Position numbers and translations under genes: made by a program. 35,489 nucleotides of DNA, from the NCBI GenBank assembly GCA_030656555.1, contig JAUSPN010000086.1, positions 1 through 35,489 on the forward strand, given 5' to 3'. The number at the start of each line of letters is the position of its first letter. Position 1 is the first letter of the stretch. This document shows, one piece after another, positions 23,767 through 31,246 of the stretch. The notes under the pieces are model-generated. The model was given only the letters and a program-made list of their open reading frames with translations, was not told the origin of the DNA and did no database searches. This DNA is from Candidatus Desulfaltia sp. (lineage in GTDB: Bacteria > Desulfobacterota > Desulfobacteria > Desulfobacterales > ETH-SRB1).

Positions 23767-25158
23767 ATGCATAAATTAAAAGACCAATTTATTATATTAT
23801 TTTTGAGTTCTTCATTAATCCTTTTTTTGTGTTTTCCTTCCCATGTTCTATCCCAGACTAAAGACCAAAATTCTAACCCCAAAGAAACGGAGCAAACCTC
23901 ATCTTTAATAAAAGGTATGGATACCTCGGTTCCAGGGGAAAACATAGATAAGCCTGGAGAAAAAATAGGAGCAGGAATTGAAAAATTTGGAGAAAAAGCC
24001 TCGTCACACATTGGTGAATGGATAAATGCAAAGACTTTTGCAGGCATAACATGGCTAAAGTTTGGAGTTTGTCTTTTTTTGCTGTTTATTGTGGTCGTTG
24101 TCGAGCGGCTCCTTAGATCCATAATTCAGAAAAAGGAGCAGAGCATACCCCCTGATGAAGAAAAAATATCCTGGACAAAGTTTCTTCTCTCAGCAATTGA
24201 AAAGCCACTTTCATTAGTTGTTTGGATTTATGGTATCTATATAGCGCTGTCTCCTCTTTTAGTTCATTTTAAAGCTCCAGATGGCACTAATCTTGTTCAT
24301 AGTGTAGCGCAAAGAATTACCGGTATAGGCGGAATACTTGCATTTGTCTGGTTTGCCTTCCGTTTAGTTCAACTTGTTGATGTAAAGTTGAAGAAATGGG
24401 CTGGTTCCACTGGAAGCACCATCGACGATATGCTTGTTCCTCTTGTAGGAAAAACATTAAGAATATTTATCATAATCATCGGTGGTATGATAATTATTCA
24501 AAACCTTACAGGCCTTCAATTAGGGCCATTAATCGCTTCACTTGGGATAGGTGGTTTAGCTTTAGCTCTGGCAGCCAAAGAATCTATTGCCAACTTTTTT
24601 GGAACCCTTACTATTCTATTCGACAAGCCCTTTAAGGTTGGAGAACGGATAGTTATCGACAACTACGACGGCACTGTTGAATCAGTGGGTTTCAGGAGTA
24701 CGAGCATCAGGACATTGAGCGGCCATCTGGTAAGTATTCCAAACGAAAAAGTCGTTAATTCAGCACTTGAAAACATAGGACGCAGGCCCCATATCAGATG
24801 GCTCACAGATATCACTATAACTTATGATACACCCCCGGATAAAGTTGAAAAAGCAGTAAAAATCATAGAGCATATTCTTGAAAACCATGAGGGATTGAAC
24901 AAAGATTTTCCACCAAGGGTATGTTTCAACAATTTCAATGATTGCAGCCTGAATATCATGGTTATTGCATGGTATCATCCTCCAAATTACTGGGATTGCC
25001 AGGCATGGATACAGAAAACATGTCTTGAAATTATGAGGGAGTTCGAAAAAGAAGGGATAGAATTCGCTTTTCCAACCCAGACCGTTTATCTTGCAAACGA
25101 CGAAAAACGCCAGCTTAAACTTCGATTGTTATCAGGTGAGAACATACAGAAATTATAG
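23767..25158 (+). CDS. MscS-family mechanosensitive channel
   Basis: A 463-aa channel with an N-terminal signal peptide (about 1-29), a soluble linker rich in Gly, Lys and Glu (30-95), several membrane helices (about 97-118, 140-160, 185-205, 228-250) and the pore helix with the MscS signature GLALALAAKESIANFFGTLTI (about 267-287). The beta domain (FKVGERIVIDNYDGTVESVG) and cytosolic vestibule follow. It should open under membrane tension to release solutes in hypo-osmotic shock. It is longer than E. coli MscS (286 aa), with extra N-terminal helices. A weak AGGT precedes the ATG. It lies 82 bp before corA in the same direction; a joint transcript is possible. Confidence 0.88.
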   Translation: MHKLKDQFIILFLSSSLILFLCFPSHVLSQTKDQNSNPKETEQTSSLIKGMDTSVPGENIDKPGEKIGAGIEKFGEKASSHIGEWINAKTFAGITWLKFGVCLFLLFIVVVVERLLRSIIQKKEQSIPPDEEKISWTKFLLSAIEKPLSLVVWIYGIYIALSPLLVHFKAPDGTNLVHSVAQRITGIGGILAFVWFAFRLVQLVDVKLKKWAGSTGSTIDDMLVPLVGKTLRIFIIIIGGMIIIQNLTGLQLGPLIASLGIGGLALALAAKESIANFFGTLTILFDKPFKVGERIVIDNYDGTVESVGFRSTSIRTLSGHLVSIPNEKVVNSALENIGRRPHIRWLTDITITYDTPPDKVEKAVKIIEHILENHEGLNKDFPPRVCFNNFNDCSLNIMVIAWYHPPNYWDCQAWIQKTCLEIMREFEKEGIEFAFPTQTVYLANDEKRQLKLRLLSGENIQKL

Positions 25159-25240
25159 TTATGTAATATTATAAAGTTACCCGATTAATCCTGCCATATA
25201 TTTTAAATATTTTCTTAAATTTCTGCGGGAGATTAAACTT

Positions 25241-26305
25241 ATGCCAAAGTTTATAAAAAAAATATCAAAAAAAGCTGGTCTTGCTCCCGGAACTCTTGTC
25301 CATATTGGTGAACATAAACATGATAAAATTAAAATTACTCTTATTGACTATGATGCAACTCAATTAAAAGAAACAGAGTTAAAAGAAATAGAAGAATCCT
25401 TTTATCTTAAAGACAAAGCTTCTGTAACATGGATAAACATAGATGGAATACATCAAGTAGATGTTATAGAAAAAATAGGTAGCAACTTTGGCATACATTC
25501 TCTTATTTTGGAGGATATTTTAAATACAGATCAGCGTCCAAAAGCACAAGATTTAGATGATTATATCTATATAGTATTAAAGATGCTTTATAATGATAAA
25601 GAGGAGCTTAAAGTTAAATCAGAACAGATTAGTTTAATCTTAGGGAAAAACTTTCTTATAACCTTTCAGGAAATTGAAGGAGATGTCTTTTCTTCAGTTA
25701 GAGACAGAATTAAAAAGGGCAAGGGTCGCATCAGAAAGATGGGGTGTGATTATCTGACATATGCTCTAATTGATGCTATAGTTGATAACTATTTCATAAT
25801 ACTTGAAACCTTTGGAGAGAAGATCGAGTCGCTTGAAGAAGAGCTTTTAGAAAAACCTACACCACAAACATTACAGACCATTCACGATATAAAAAGAGAA
25901 ATGATTTTTTTACGAAAGCAGGTCTGGCCGATAAGAGAAATTATCAATGGTCTGTTAAAATGGGACTCGCAGCTTATTAATGAGTCAATAGATATCTATT
26001 TTAAAGATGTTTACGATCATACAATTCAGATAATTGATACCATAGAATCATTCAGAGATGTATTATCAAGCATGGTAGACATATATCTTTCAACAATCAG
26101 CAATAAAATGAATGAAGTAATGAAGGTGCTAACGATTATTGCAACAATATTCATTCCCGTCACTTTTATAGCCGGAGTTTATGGAATGAACTTTAAATAT
26201 ATGCCTGAGCTTGATTGGAAGTGGGGTTATTATGCTGTCTGGTTTATAATAGCATCTGTTATAATTTCTATGTTATGCTACTTTAAAAGAAAGTCGTGGC
26301 TATAG
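25241..26305 (+). CDS. corA: CorA-family magnesium/cobalt transporter
   Basis: A 354-aa divalent cation channel. The N-terminal cytosolic domain (about 1-285) ends in a long stalk helix, then two membrane helices (about 292-312 and 327-347). The selectivity signature YGMNF (about 315-319), followed by MPELDW, is intact. CorA works as a pentamer and takes up Mg2+ and sometimes Co2+ or Ni2+. GGGAG lies 10 bases before the ATG. It is flanked by a MscS channel (same strand) and a Na+/Ca2+ exchanger (opposite strand), a small ion-homeostasis cluster. Confidence 0.92.
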   Translation: MPKFIKKISKKAGLAPGTLVHIGEHKHDKIKITLIDYDATQLKETELKEIEESFYLKDKASVTWINIDGIHQVDVIEKIGSNFGIHSLILEDILNTDQRPKAQDLDDYIYIVLKMLYNDKEELKVKSEQISLILGKNFLITFQEIEGDVFSSVRDRIKKGKGRIRKMGCDYLTYALIDAIVDNYFIILETFGEKIESLEEELLEKPTPQTLQTIHDIKREMIFLRKQVWPIREIINGLLKWDSQLINESIDIYFKDVYDHTIQIIDTIESFRDVLSSMVDIYLSTISNKMNEVMKVLTIIATIFIPVTFIAGVYGMNFKYMPELDWKWGYYAVWFIIASVIISMLCYFKRKSWL

Positions 26306-26353
26306 GTTCACTAATTCCAAAGGGATGCCGGCTAAGGGTCCAACAAGCGCACC

Positions 26354-27346
26354 TTATGTGAACAAAGCATAAGCACCAAAGAGATAGAGTCCAATTAAGG
26401 CAGGAGAATACCAGCTGCTGACGATAAAGAATTTATGTTTCTGTTTAAAAAAAAGACCGGCAATAACAATGCAGTTCATCATTACCGCCACCATGGCTGT
26501 GATGATATGGTCATTTGACACTGCGGCAAGAACAGGCCCTTTGATATAGAAAAGGTCAATCCAGGTTATAGCAAGGACATCCAGCATATTAGCACCTAAT
26601 ATAACAGCTATTGCTATATTTATAGCGTTCAAACGGAGGGCTGTGATAGCTACTACCAACTCAGGCATTGAGGTGCTGATCGCCAAAAACAGGTTGCCAA
26701 CAAAGCCGGCTCCCCAGCCGGTGGTCTCGGCGATTTTGTCACCAACGAATGATACCCATATCCCAGCGCCGACAACCGCTATGGCTGTCAATGCAAATTT
26801 TAAGTATACCGATGTTGATGGAATCCGCGCATGTTGTGGTGGATCGTTTTCCGGCGGCTGTGTACTGCGATTAAGCCAAAGGCGAAATATCTGCCTTACT
26901 CCTACCAGATACAATATAAGGATAAGAATACTTGATATACCCACCCATCCAAAAGCTAATGCGGGAAACCTTTTGCCGGCCAAAATACCCCCGGAAGCGA
27001 TGACAAGCAGCAATATTCCCATTGCTGCTGCTGTAACATGTCCCAGGCGTGCTCTGCTCAAAATCGGAACCGGACCGTGAAGTATGTCCAGCAAAGCCAG
27101 AATGCTAAGGTTAAAAATACAGCTTCCAAATAAAGCGCCCAAAGCCAGGTCAGGAAGGCCTACCAGGGTTGCGGCACTTACACCGACAGCCACTTCAGGG
27201 GCGGATGTTACAACAGCTATGAGTACTAACCCTATCCATAGTCCGCCCAGACCTGTTTTTTTAACAATAACATCTCCATATTTAGACAACTTTGACCCTG
27301 CGAACATGATAATAACGAGACATGCAACATATTCTAACCAGACCAA
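26354..27346 (-). CDS. Sodium/calcium exchanger family antiporter
   Basis: A 330-aa membrane protein with about ten hydrophobic helices and the two inverted alpha-repeats of the CaCA family. The first is around 47-88 (VTSAPEVAVGVSAA, then LALGALFGSCIFNLSIL). The second is around 215-260 (AISTSMPELVVAITALRLNA, then IAVILGANMLDVLAI). The acidic residues in SAPE and SMPE are the cation ligands. It should export Ca2+ or a similar cation in exchange for Na+ or H+. It is transcribed away from the hairpin at 27389-27417 and convergent with corA; no partner gene is seen. Confidence 0.85.
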   Translation of the reverse strand: MVWLEYVACLVIIMFAGSKLSKYGDVIVKKTGLGGLWIGLVLIAVVTSAPEVAVGVSAATLVGLPDLALGALFGSCIFNLSILALLDILHGPVPILSRARLGHVTAAAMGILLLVIASGGILAGKRFPALAFGWVGISSILILILYLVGVRQIFRLWLNRSTQPPENDPPQHARIPSTSVYLKFALTAIAVVGAGIWVSFVGDKIAETTGWGAGFVGNLFLAISTSMPELVVAITALRLNAINIAIAVILGANMLDVLAITWIDLFYIKGPVLAAVSNDHIITAMVAVMMNCIVIAGLFFKQKHKFFIVSSWYSPALIGLYLFGAYALFT

Positions 27347-27388
27347 AATCTGCGCTCCTTTAAATAGCCGGGTTTCTCCTGCACAACA

Positions 27389-27417
27389 AAAGGGGCGGCC
27401 ATAAAAACCGCCCCTTT
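27389..27417 (-). terminator. Intrinsic terminator-like hairpin after the 27,462-27,986 gene
   Basis: AAAGGGGCGG (27389-27398) and CCGCCCCTTT (27408-27417) form a perfect 10-bp stem with a 9-base loop. On the minus strand it is followed by a short TTTT-like stretch. It separates the membrane-protein gene from the exchanger gene. Confidence 0.7.
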
Positions 27418-27461
27418 ATACTTAGTTAGTTAAACAATTGGCCTTACGGCCGGGAAACACC

Positions 27462-27986
27462 CTATAAATTAACAACTCTCCTGGGGCTTCCATGAACGAA
27501 AGTATAGAACAAAGCCACCTTGCCTTTAGATGTGTCCAATGACACCTGCCCCCTTTCCTTGATCTGAGGGGTCTTTACAAAAGCCTGGGCAGCCTTGGCA
27601 AACCCAACGGCCATACTTGCGGAAATCATACCTCCTACCATGGGAAGTACTATCAGAAGCGGAGATGTAACGGCTATAAAAGCCGCTGACACACTGATCC
27701 CGATGCCAGCCACGGCACCCACGGCCAGTATATATGCCGTAAATTTAATACCTGGAACTTCATTAGTTCTTAAGCCCATCTTTTTTACCCAGATTTTGCC
27801 TGATTCAGGCACTTCCAGTTCTCCGTTTTTCATAGCCATGCCGACATCTTGCAGGTGGTCAAACTTCCTGCCGCAGACTTCCCAATAATCACTTGCTTTG
27901 GTTCCGGAATCAAATCTTTTTGCCAGCTTTTTGTTGTATCCCAAGCCGGTTATGGTGTGTGCCCTAAAGCCATGGTATAATTGCAT
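27462..27986 (-). CDS. Small two-helix membrane protein of unknown function under a sigma-54 promoter
   Basis: A 174-aa protein I do not recognise. Residues 1-75 are soluble and basic (MQLYHGFRAHTITGLGYNKK). Residues about 80-135 form two hydrophobic Gly/Ala-rich helices (FTAYILAVGAVAGIGISVSA and LIVLPMVGGMISASMAVGFA). The tail (about 136-174) is soluble and basic. No signal peptide is present. The Shine-Dalgarno is very strong (GAGGAGG, 6 bases from the ATG). It lies about 300 bases downstream of a consensus sigma-54 promoter and ends at an intrinsic hairpin, so it looks like the main output of the enhancer-dependent unit encoded next to it. The function is open; a small stress-linked membrane protein is one possibility, with no direct support. 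Confidence 0.7.
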   Translation of the reverse strand: MQLYHGFRAHTITGLGYNKKLAKRFDSGTKASDYWEVCGRKFDHLQDVGMAMKNGELEVPESGKIWVKKMGLRTNEVPGIKFTAYILAVGAVAGIGISVSAAFIAVTSPLLIVLPMVGGMISASMAVGFAKAAQAFVKTPQIKERGQVSLDTSKGKVALFYTFVHGSPRRVVNL

Positions 27987-28121
27987 AATTGTCCTCCTCT
28001 ATTTTATAAATATCTAACATAAACCAGTTGCTCTTCAAAAGAGTTACCAAAAACTGGTAGATGAGAATATTTGTCCGATTAATGTATTACCAATAGTTAG
28101 TTTGTGAGATCAAAAGGTGTG

Positions 28122-28223
28122 TCAAGGGGGACATTCCCAAAACACTCGTTGAATTCGAGGCGGGATACTCTTTGGAACGAACATGATGTTTTTTACTCTA
28201 ACGCTGGTGTGGACATCTTTCAT
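28122..28223 (-). CDS. Possible 33-codon leader ORF between the sigma-54 promoter and the membrane-protein gene
   Basis: ATG at 28221-28223, stop at 28122-28124. The ORF is basic and Pro-rich near its end (MKDVHTSVRVKNIMFVPKSI at the start). A purine-rich AGAGAG lies 7 bases before the ATG and GGGAGG lies 17 bases before it. It sits in the roughly 300-base leader expected from the sigma-54 promoter. Nothing else supports it, so it may be chance. Confidence 0.3.
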   Translation of the reverse strand: MKDVHTSVRVKNIMFVPKSIPPRIQRVFWECPP

Positions 28224-28294
28224 TCTAAATCTCTCTTATACCTCCCTGAAATTATTTTTAGTTTTGTCTTTCTTGATTCTTATTAAGATGAAAG

Positions 28295-28310
28295 AGCAAT
28301 TCGCGTGCCA
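28295..28310 (-). promoter_or_regulatory. Sigma-54 (RpoN) promoter, consensus -24/-12
   Basis: On the minus strand it reads TGGCACG-CGAA-TTGCT, an exact match to the known consensus TGGCACG-N4-TTGCW. The conserved GG and GC pairs have the required spacing. The predicted start is near 28,284, driving the 33-codon ORF and the membrane-protein gene at 27,986. Such promoters need an enhancer-binding activator; one is encoded at 28,877-31,114. Confidence 0.85.
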
Positions 28311-28404
28311 AGACATAAAACCTTATTATTGAAGGGAGGCGTAGCCGCAAAGGGCTGAATTGGATTCTTTATAGTTTAAAGGGCTTGGTAAATAAAAAGG
28401 GTGC

Positions 28405-28429
28405 GAAACTTAAGTAATAATTAAGTTTC
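28405..28429. repeat. 9-bp stem-loop upstream of the sigma-54 promoter
   Basis: GAAACTTAA (28405-28413) and TTAAGTTTC (28421-28429) are perfect complements with a 7-base loop. It lies between the sigma-54 promoter and the repeated 17-mers and could bind a bending protein or be a small terminator. Its role is unknown. Confidence 0.4.
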
Positions 28430-28473
28430 AGTAAAGGCAGGGAACGGGAAATAGCCCACAAAGGCAAGCAAAA

Positions 28474-28490
28474 ACTGTTCAATATCCGAC
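28474..28490. promoter_or_regulatory. Candidate upstream activator site 1
   Basis: ACTGTTCAATATCCGAC, 16 of 17 identical to 28570-28586. It starts about 164 bp upstream of the sigma-54 promoter, in the normal range for enhancer sites of Fis-type activators. Confidence 0.5.
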
Positions 28491-28569
28491 TCAAGCGAAA
28501 GCAAAAAGAGCAATTAAAGTGTATTTTCAATAAGTTAATAATGTGTAAAACAAAATATAATATAAGCTG

Positions 28570-28586
28570 ACTGTTCAATATGCGAC
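28570..28586. promoter_or_regulatory. Candidate upstream activator site 2
   Basis: ACTGTTCAATATGCGAC, followed by A, contains the dyad-like TGT-TCA-ATAT-GCG-ACA. It lies 96 bp further upstream than site 1. Together they form a plausible paired enhancer for the neighbouring activator. Confidence 0.5.
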
Positions 28587-28608
28587 ATGTATTTCGAGCA
28601 TAACCTTC

Positions 28609-28887
28609 TAATTATGACCGTAAGCGCTCACAGAACGTTGAAATTAGAAAATAGAAATTGGAAATTTGGCCTTAATACTTTTGTGCTGTTGATGAACGCA
28701 TTCAATTTTGGGCCGAGTTTTTCAACTATTGCTTTGTATTCTGTCACGTTTGACTCAAATAAAACTTTTCTTCTGATAACTTTTCTGCCAGTTTGTAGAC
28801 ATCCAATTCGTAAACTCGTTTCATCTCTCCACAATTTCTACTTTCCAATTTCAAGTTTCAAGCCGTGAGCGGCTACTTATGACCGTA
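28609..28887. mobile_element. MITE-like insertion with terminal inverted repeats and target duplication
   Basis: A segment of about 251 bp (28623-28873) has imperfect inverted ends of about 40 bp. Left begins GCGCTCAC and continues TTGAAATT.GAAA.TAGAAATTG; the right end reversed begins GCCGCTCAC and continues in the same way. It is flanked by a 14-bp direct repeat with one mismatch, TAATTATGACCGTA (28609-28622) and TACTTATGACCGTA (28874-28887). The right copy overlaps the stop codon and last codons of the sigma-54 activator gene, so the left copy is the duplicated target. The interior has no convincing gene. Confidence 0.65.
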
Positions 28888-31114
28888 TATTATACTTTTT
28901 AAGCTTGCTGTAAAGGGTTCCCCTGCTTATATCCAACAGGCTGGCTGCTTTATGTTTATTCCAGTTGCATTCTTGCATAACATTGACAATAATATCCTTT
29001 TCGTTTTTTGCCAGTGAAAATTCCTTTGGGGCGTCTTTTGAGTTTTTAATCCTGTCAGGGAGAACATCAACGTCGATACGGCTCTCAGAGGTTAAGACCA
29101 CGCATCTGGCCACAGTATTTTGAAGCTCCCGAACATTACCCGGCCAGTCATAGTCCATCATTAATTTCATAGCCCCGGAACTAAACCCAGCAATTTTTTT
29201 CCCTTCAATAAGACAGAGAGTTCTGAGAAAATGGTTGGCCAGCAGGGGCAGATCCAAGATATGTTCCCGCAACGGCGGCAGCTTTATCGGTACAACGTTA
29301 AGACGATAATAGAAATCTTCTCTCAGCCGCCCTGCTTCCATCTCCTTTTTAATGTCTTTATTGGTGGCTGCAATAATCCGAACATTGACCTCGACAGAAC
29401 TCTCGCCCCCCACGCGTTCGAAACTTTTATCCTGCAAGAACCTTAGCAACAGCACCTGGGTTTCCAGTGGCAAGTCAGCTACTTCATCCAGAAAAAGAAT
29501 TCCCCGTTGAGCCCTTTCCAATCGTCCCAGTTTTCGTTTAATGGCTCCTGTAAAGGCTCCTTTTTCATGCCCGAAAATCTCTGAGTGTACCAGGGTCGGG
29601 ACAAACGAAGAGCAGTGAGCCACGACAAATGGCGTATCTTTGTACTTGCCAACCTGGTGGATGGCGCGGGAGACCAGCTCTTTGCCGGTGCCACTTTCTC
29701 CCAAAATGAGGACGGTACTTTCTGAATCGGCTACTGCCTGGATCAGCCGGTAGATTTTCTGCATGGGCTGACTTCGGCCAACAATTCCCATAAACTTATC
29801 CTGCCCTGTCAACTGCTTTCTGAATGCTTCCTCCCTGACCTCTTTAGCAATCTGATAACGTATAACACCGGAAATTTGTCTGATCAGTGCTTCAACAAAG
29901 ATCAAGTCGTCTTTTACCTCGATGTTTACAGTAGAAGATCCGAGCATGAAAAGACCTTGGCATTCATCCTCCAATTCGACAGGCACGGCCATCCATGTAC
30001 AAAATTCCGACGTCAAATCCTGTATGACTGCCGGGCAATCGTTTCTTTTCATCGCGGAACAGGCCGGTTTCATTTTATTTCCGGCCAGAAATTGCAACAG
30101 GTCGTGTTCTAACTTAAGGTTCTTGATTTTCCTTATGGCTCGATCATAGCAGGTTTCTCTAATATGCTCTTTCTCGGGCCAGGGAAAATAGAAATTATCC
30201 CTGTTCGGAGTCAGCAGAAAAACGGATGTCTCAAAACCAGGATAAAAATCTTCCATCATATCCTGGAGAACAAGACACATTCCGTTCAGATCATATTCCT
30301 TGGTCAGTCTTAAAAGAATGCCATTAATCGCTTCAAGTTCATTGTGTTTTCTTTTAATTTCTTTTTCAGCATTCTTCTGTTCAGTGACGTCCTCCGAATA
30401 ATTGATGATGCCCGTTACATGGCCGTCGCGATTTTTGAGAGGAAACGAAGAAATATCGATCCACCGTACTGGATTGTTTAGCGGATAAGGGACGATTTCC
30501 CTGTGAGCCTCGCCTGTTTCAAGGGCACGAACCGACGGGCACAAAGGGCATGGAGAGTCCAGGTTCTGGTATGCCCTGTAGCATTTATTGCCGACTATCG
30601 GCATATGGGAGGAAAACATCTTCTCTATATGCGGATTTATCATGATAATATTGAAGTCACAATCTAAAACAGTAATACCATCCTGTATTGCGTCAAACAC
30701 AGCTTTAAAAAAATATTCGCTTTCCTTTAAGGTATTCTCGGCATGTTTGCGTTCCACAACCCTTTGTTTTTTAATATGAAAGATATCCCAGAACAGACGG
30801 GCTTCCACATTGTCCATGAACCTGACATGATCCGGTTTGGTCCGAAACAACTCGTTTGCCACCTCGTCGCGGCCCGTTATCTCAATAATCATATCCAGAT
30901 CATCAAGCTTGTAAAAATCGTGATAGTCTTTTGTTGTATAGATACCCCTTTCCTGCGCGTAGCAATAACCCACGGCATTTGGATTGATATCGGCTACTCC
31001 AATGAGTCGCATTGGAAGATGGGTAAGCTTTCCAGCCAGTATCTCATCCATGATCGCCCTGCATCCCGGGCCTCCACCGACAATGGCTACGTTAAGAATC
31101 TTGACATGTTTCAT
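28877..31114 (-). CDS. Sigma-54 activator with N-terminal Rossmann domain, PAS and GAF domains
   Basis: A protein of about 745 aa (numbering below from an upstream ATG at 31129). A Rossmann nucleotide-binding domain (about 11-125, VAIVGGGPGCRA) is followed by PAS (about 135-250, with Cys183, Cys194 and Cys197), GAF-like (about 265-430), AAA+ sigma-54 interaction (about 445-680) and a Fis-type helix-turn-helix (about 724-747). Walker A GESGTGKE (477-484), the sigma-54 contact GAFTGA (524-529) and Walker B ILFLDEV (544-550) are intact. The ATG at 31114 is preferred because AGGA lies 7 bases before it and a TATAAT box (31138-31143) would leave the upstream ATG at the transcript start. It should bind enhancer DNA and activate RpoN; the sites at 28474 and 28570 are likely targets. 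The input may be a pyridine nucleotide. Confidence 0.88.
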   Translation of the reverse strand: MKHVKILNVAIVGGGPGCRAIMDEILAGKLTHLPMRLIGVADINPNAVGYCYAQERGIYTTKDYHDFYKLDDLDMIIEITGRDEVANELFRTKPDHVRFMDNVEARLFWDIFHIKKQRVVERKHAENTLKESEYFFKAVFDAIQDGITVLDCDFNIIMINPHIEKMFSSHMPIVGNKCYRAYQNLDSPCPLCPSVRALETGEAHREIVPYPLNNPVRWIDISSFPLKNRDGHVTGIINYSEDVTEQKNAEKEIKRKHNELEAINGILLRLTKEYDLNGMCLVLQDMMEDFYPGFETSVFLLTPNRDNFYFPWPEKEHIRETCYDRAIRKIKNLKLEHDLLQFLAGNKMKPACSAMKRNDCPAVIQDLTSEFCTWMAVPVELEDECQGLFMLGSSTVNIEVKDDLIFVEALIRQISGVIRYQIAKEVREEAFRKQLTGQDKFMGIVGRSQPMQKIYRLIQAVADSESTVLILGESGTGKELVSRAIHQVGKYKDTPFVVAHCSSFVPTLVHSEIFGHEKGAFTGAIKRKLGRLERAQRGILFLDEVADLPLETQVLLLRFLQDKSFERVGGESSVEVNVRIIAATNKDIKKEMEAGRLREDFYYRLNVVPIKLPPLREHILDLPLLANHFLRTLCLIEGKKIAGFSSGAMKLMMDYDWPGNVRELQNTVARCVVLTSESRIDVDVLPDRIKNSKDAPKEFSLAKNEKDIIVNVMQECNWNKHKAASLLDISRGTLYSKLKKYNIRS

Positions 31115-31246
31115 AATTTGTTCCTGCATTGCTGAGTATTATAACAAAGTGTGAATATTGATTCTGCCTTTTCAAACCATCGTCAACTGGATCAGCTATA
31201 CCGGTATAAAATAAGCGGAGGTGAATGCCGCGATCTTTTGAGTTGG

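Noticed and set aside
28104-28286. 60-aa plus-strand ORF in the leader of the membrane-protein gene
   Set aside because: No ribosome site, unusual composition, and it runs antisense to the transcript expected from the sigma-54 promoter.
28628-28834. 68-aa minus-strand ORF inside the MITE-like element
   Set aside because: It begins and ends in the inverted-repeat arms, has no ribosome site and resembles no family I know.
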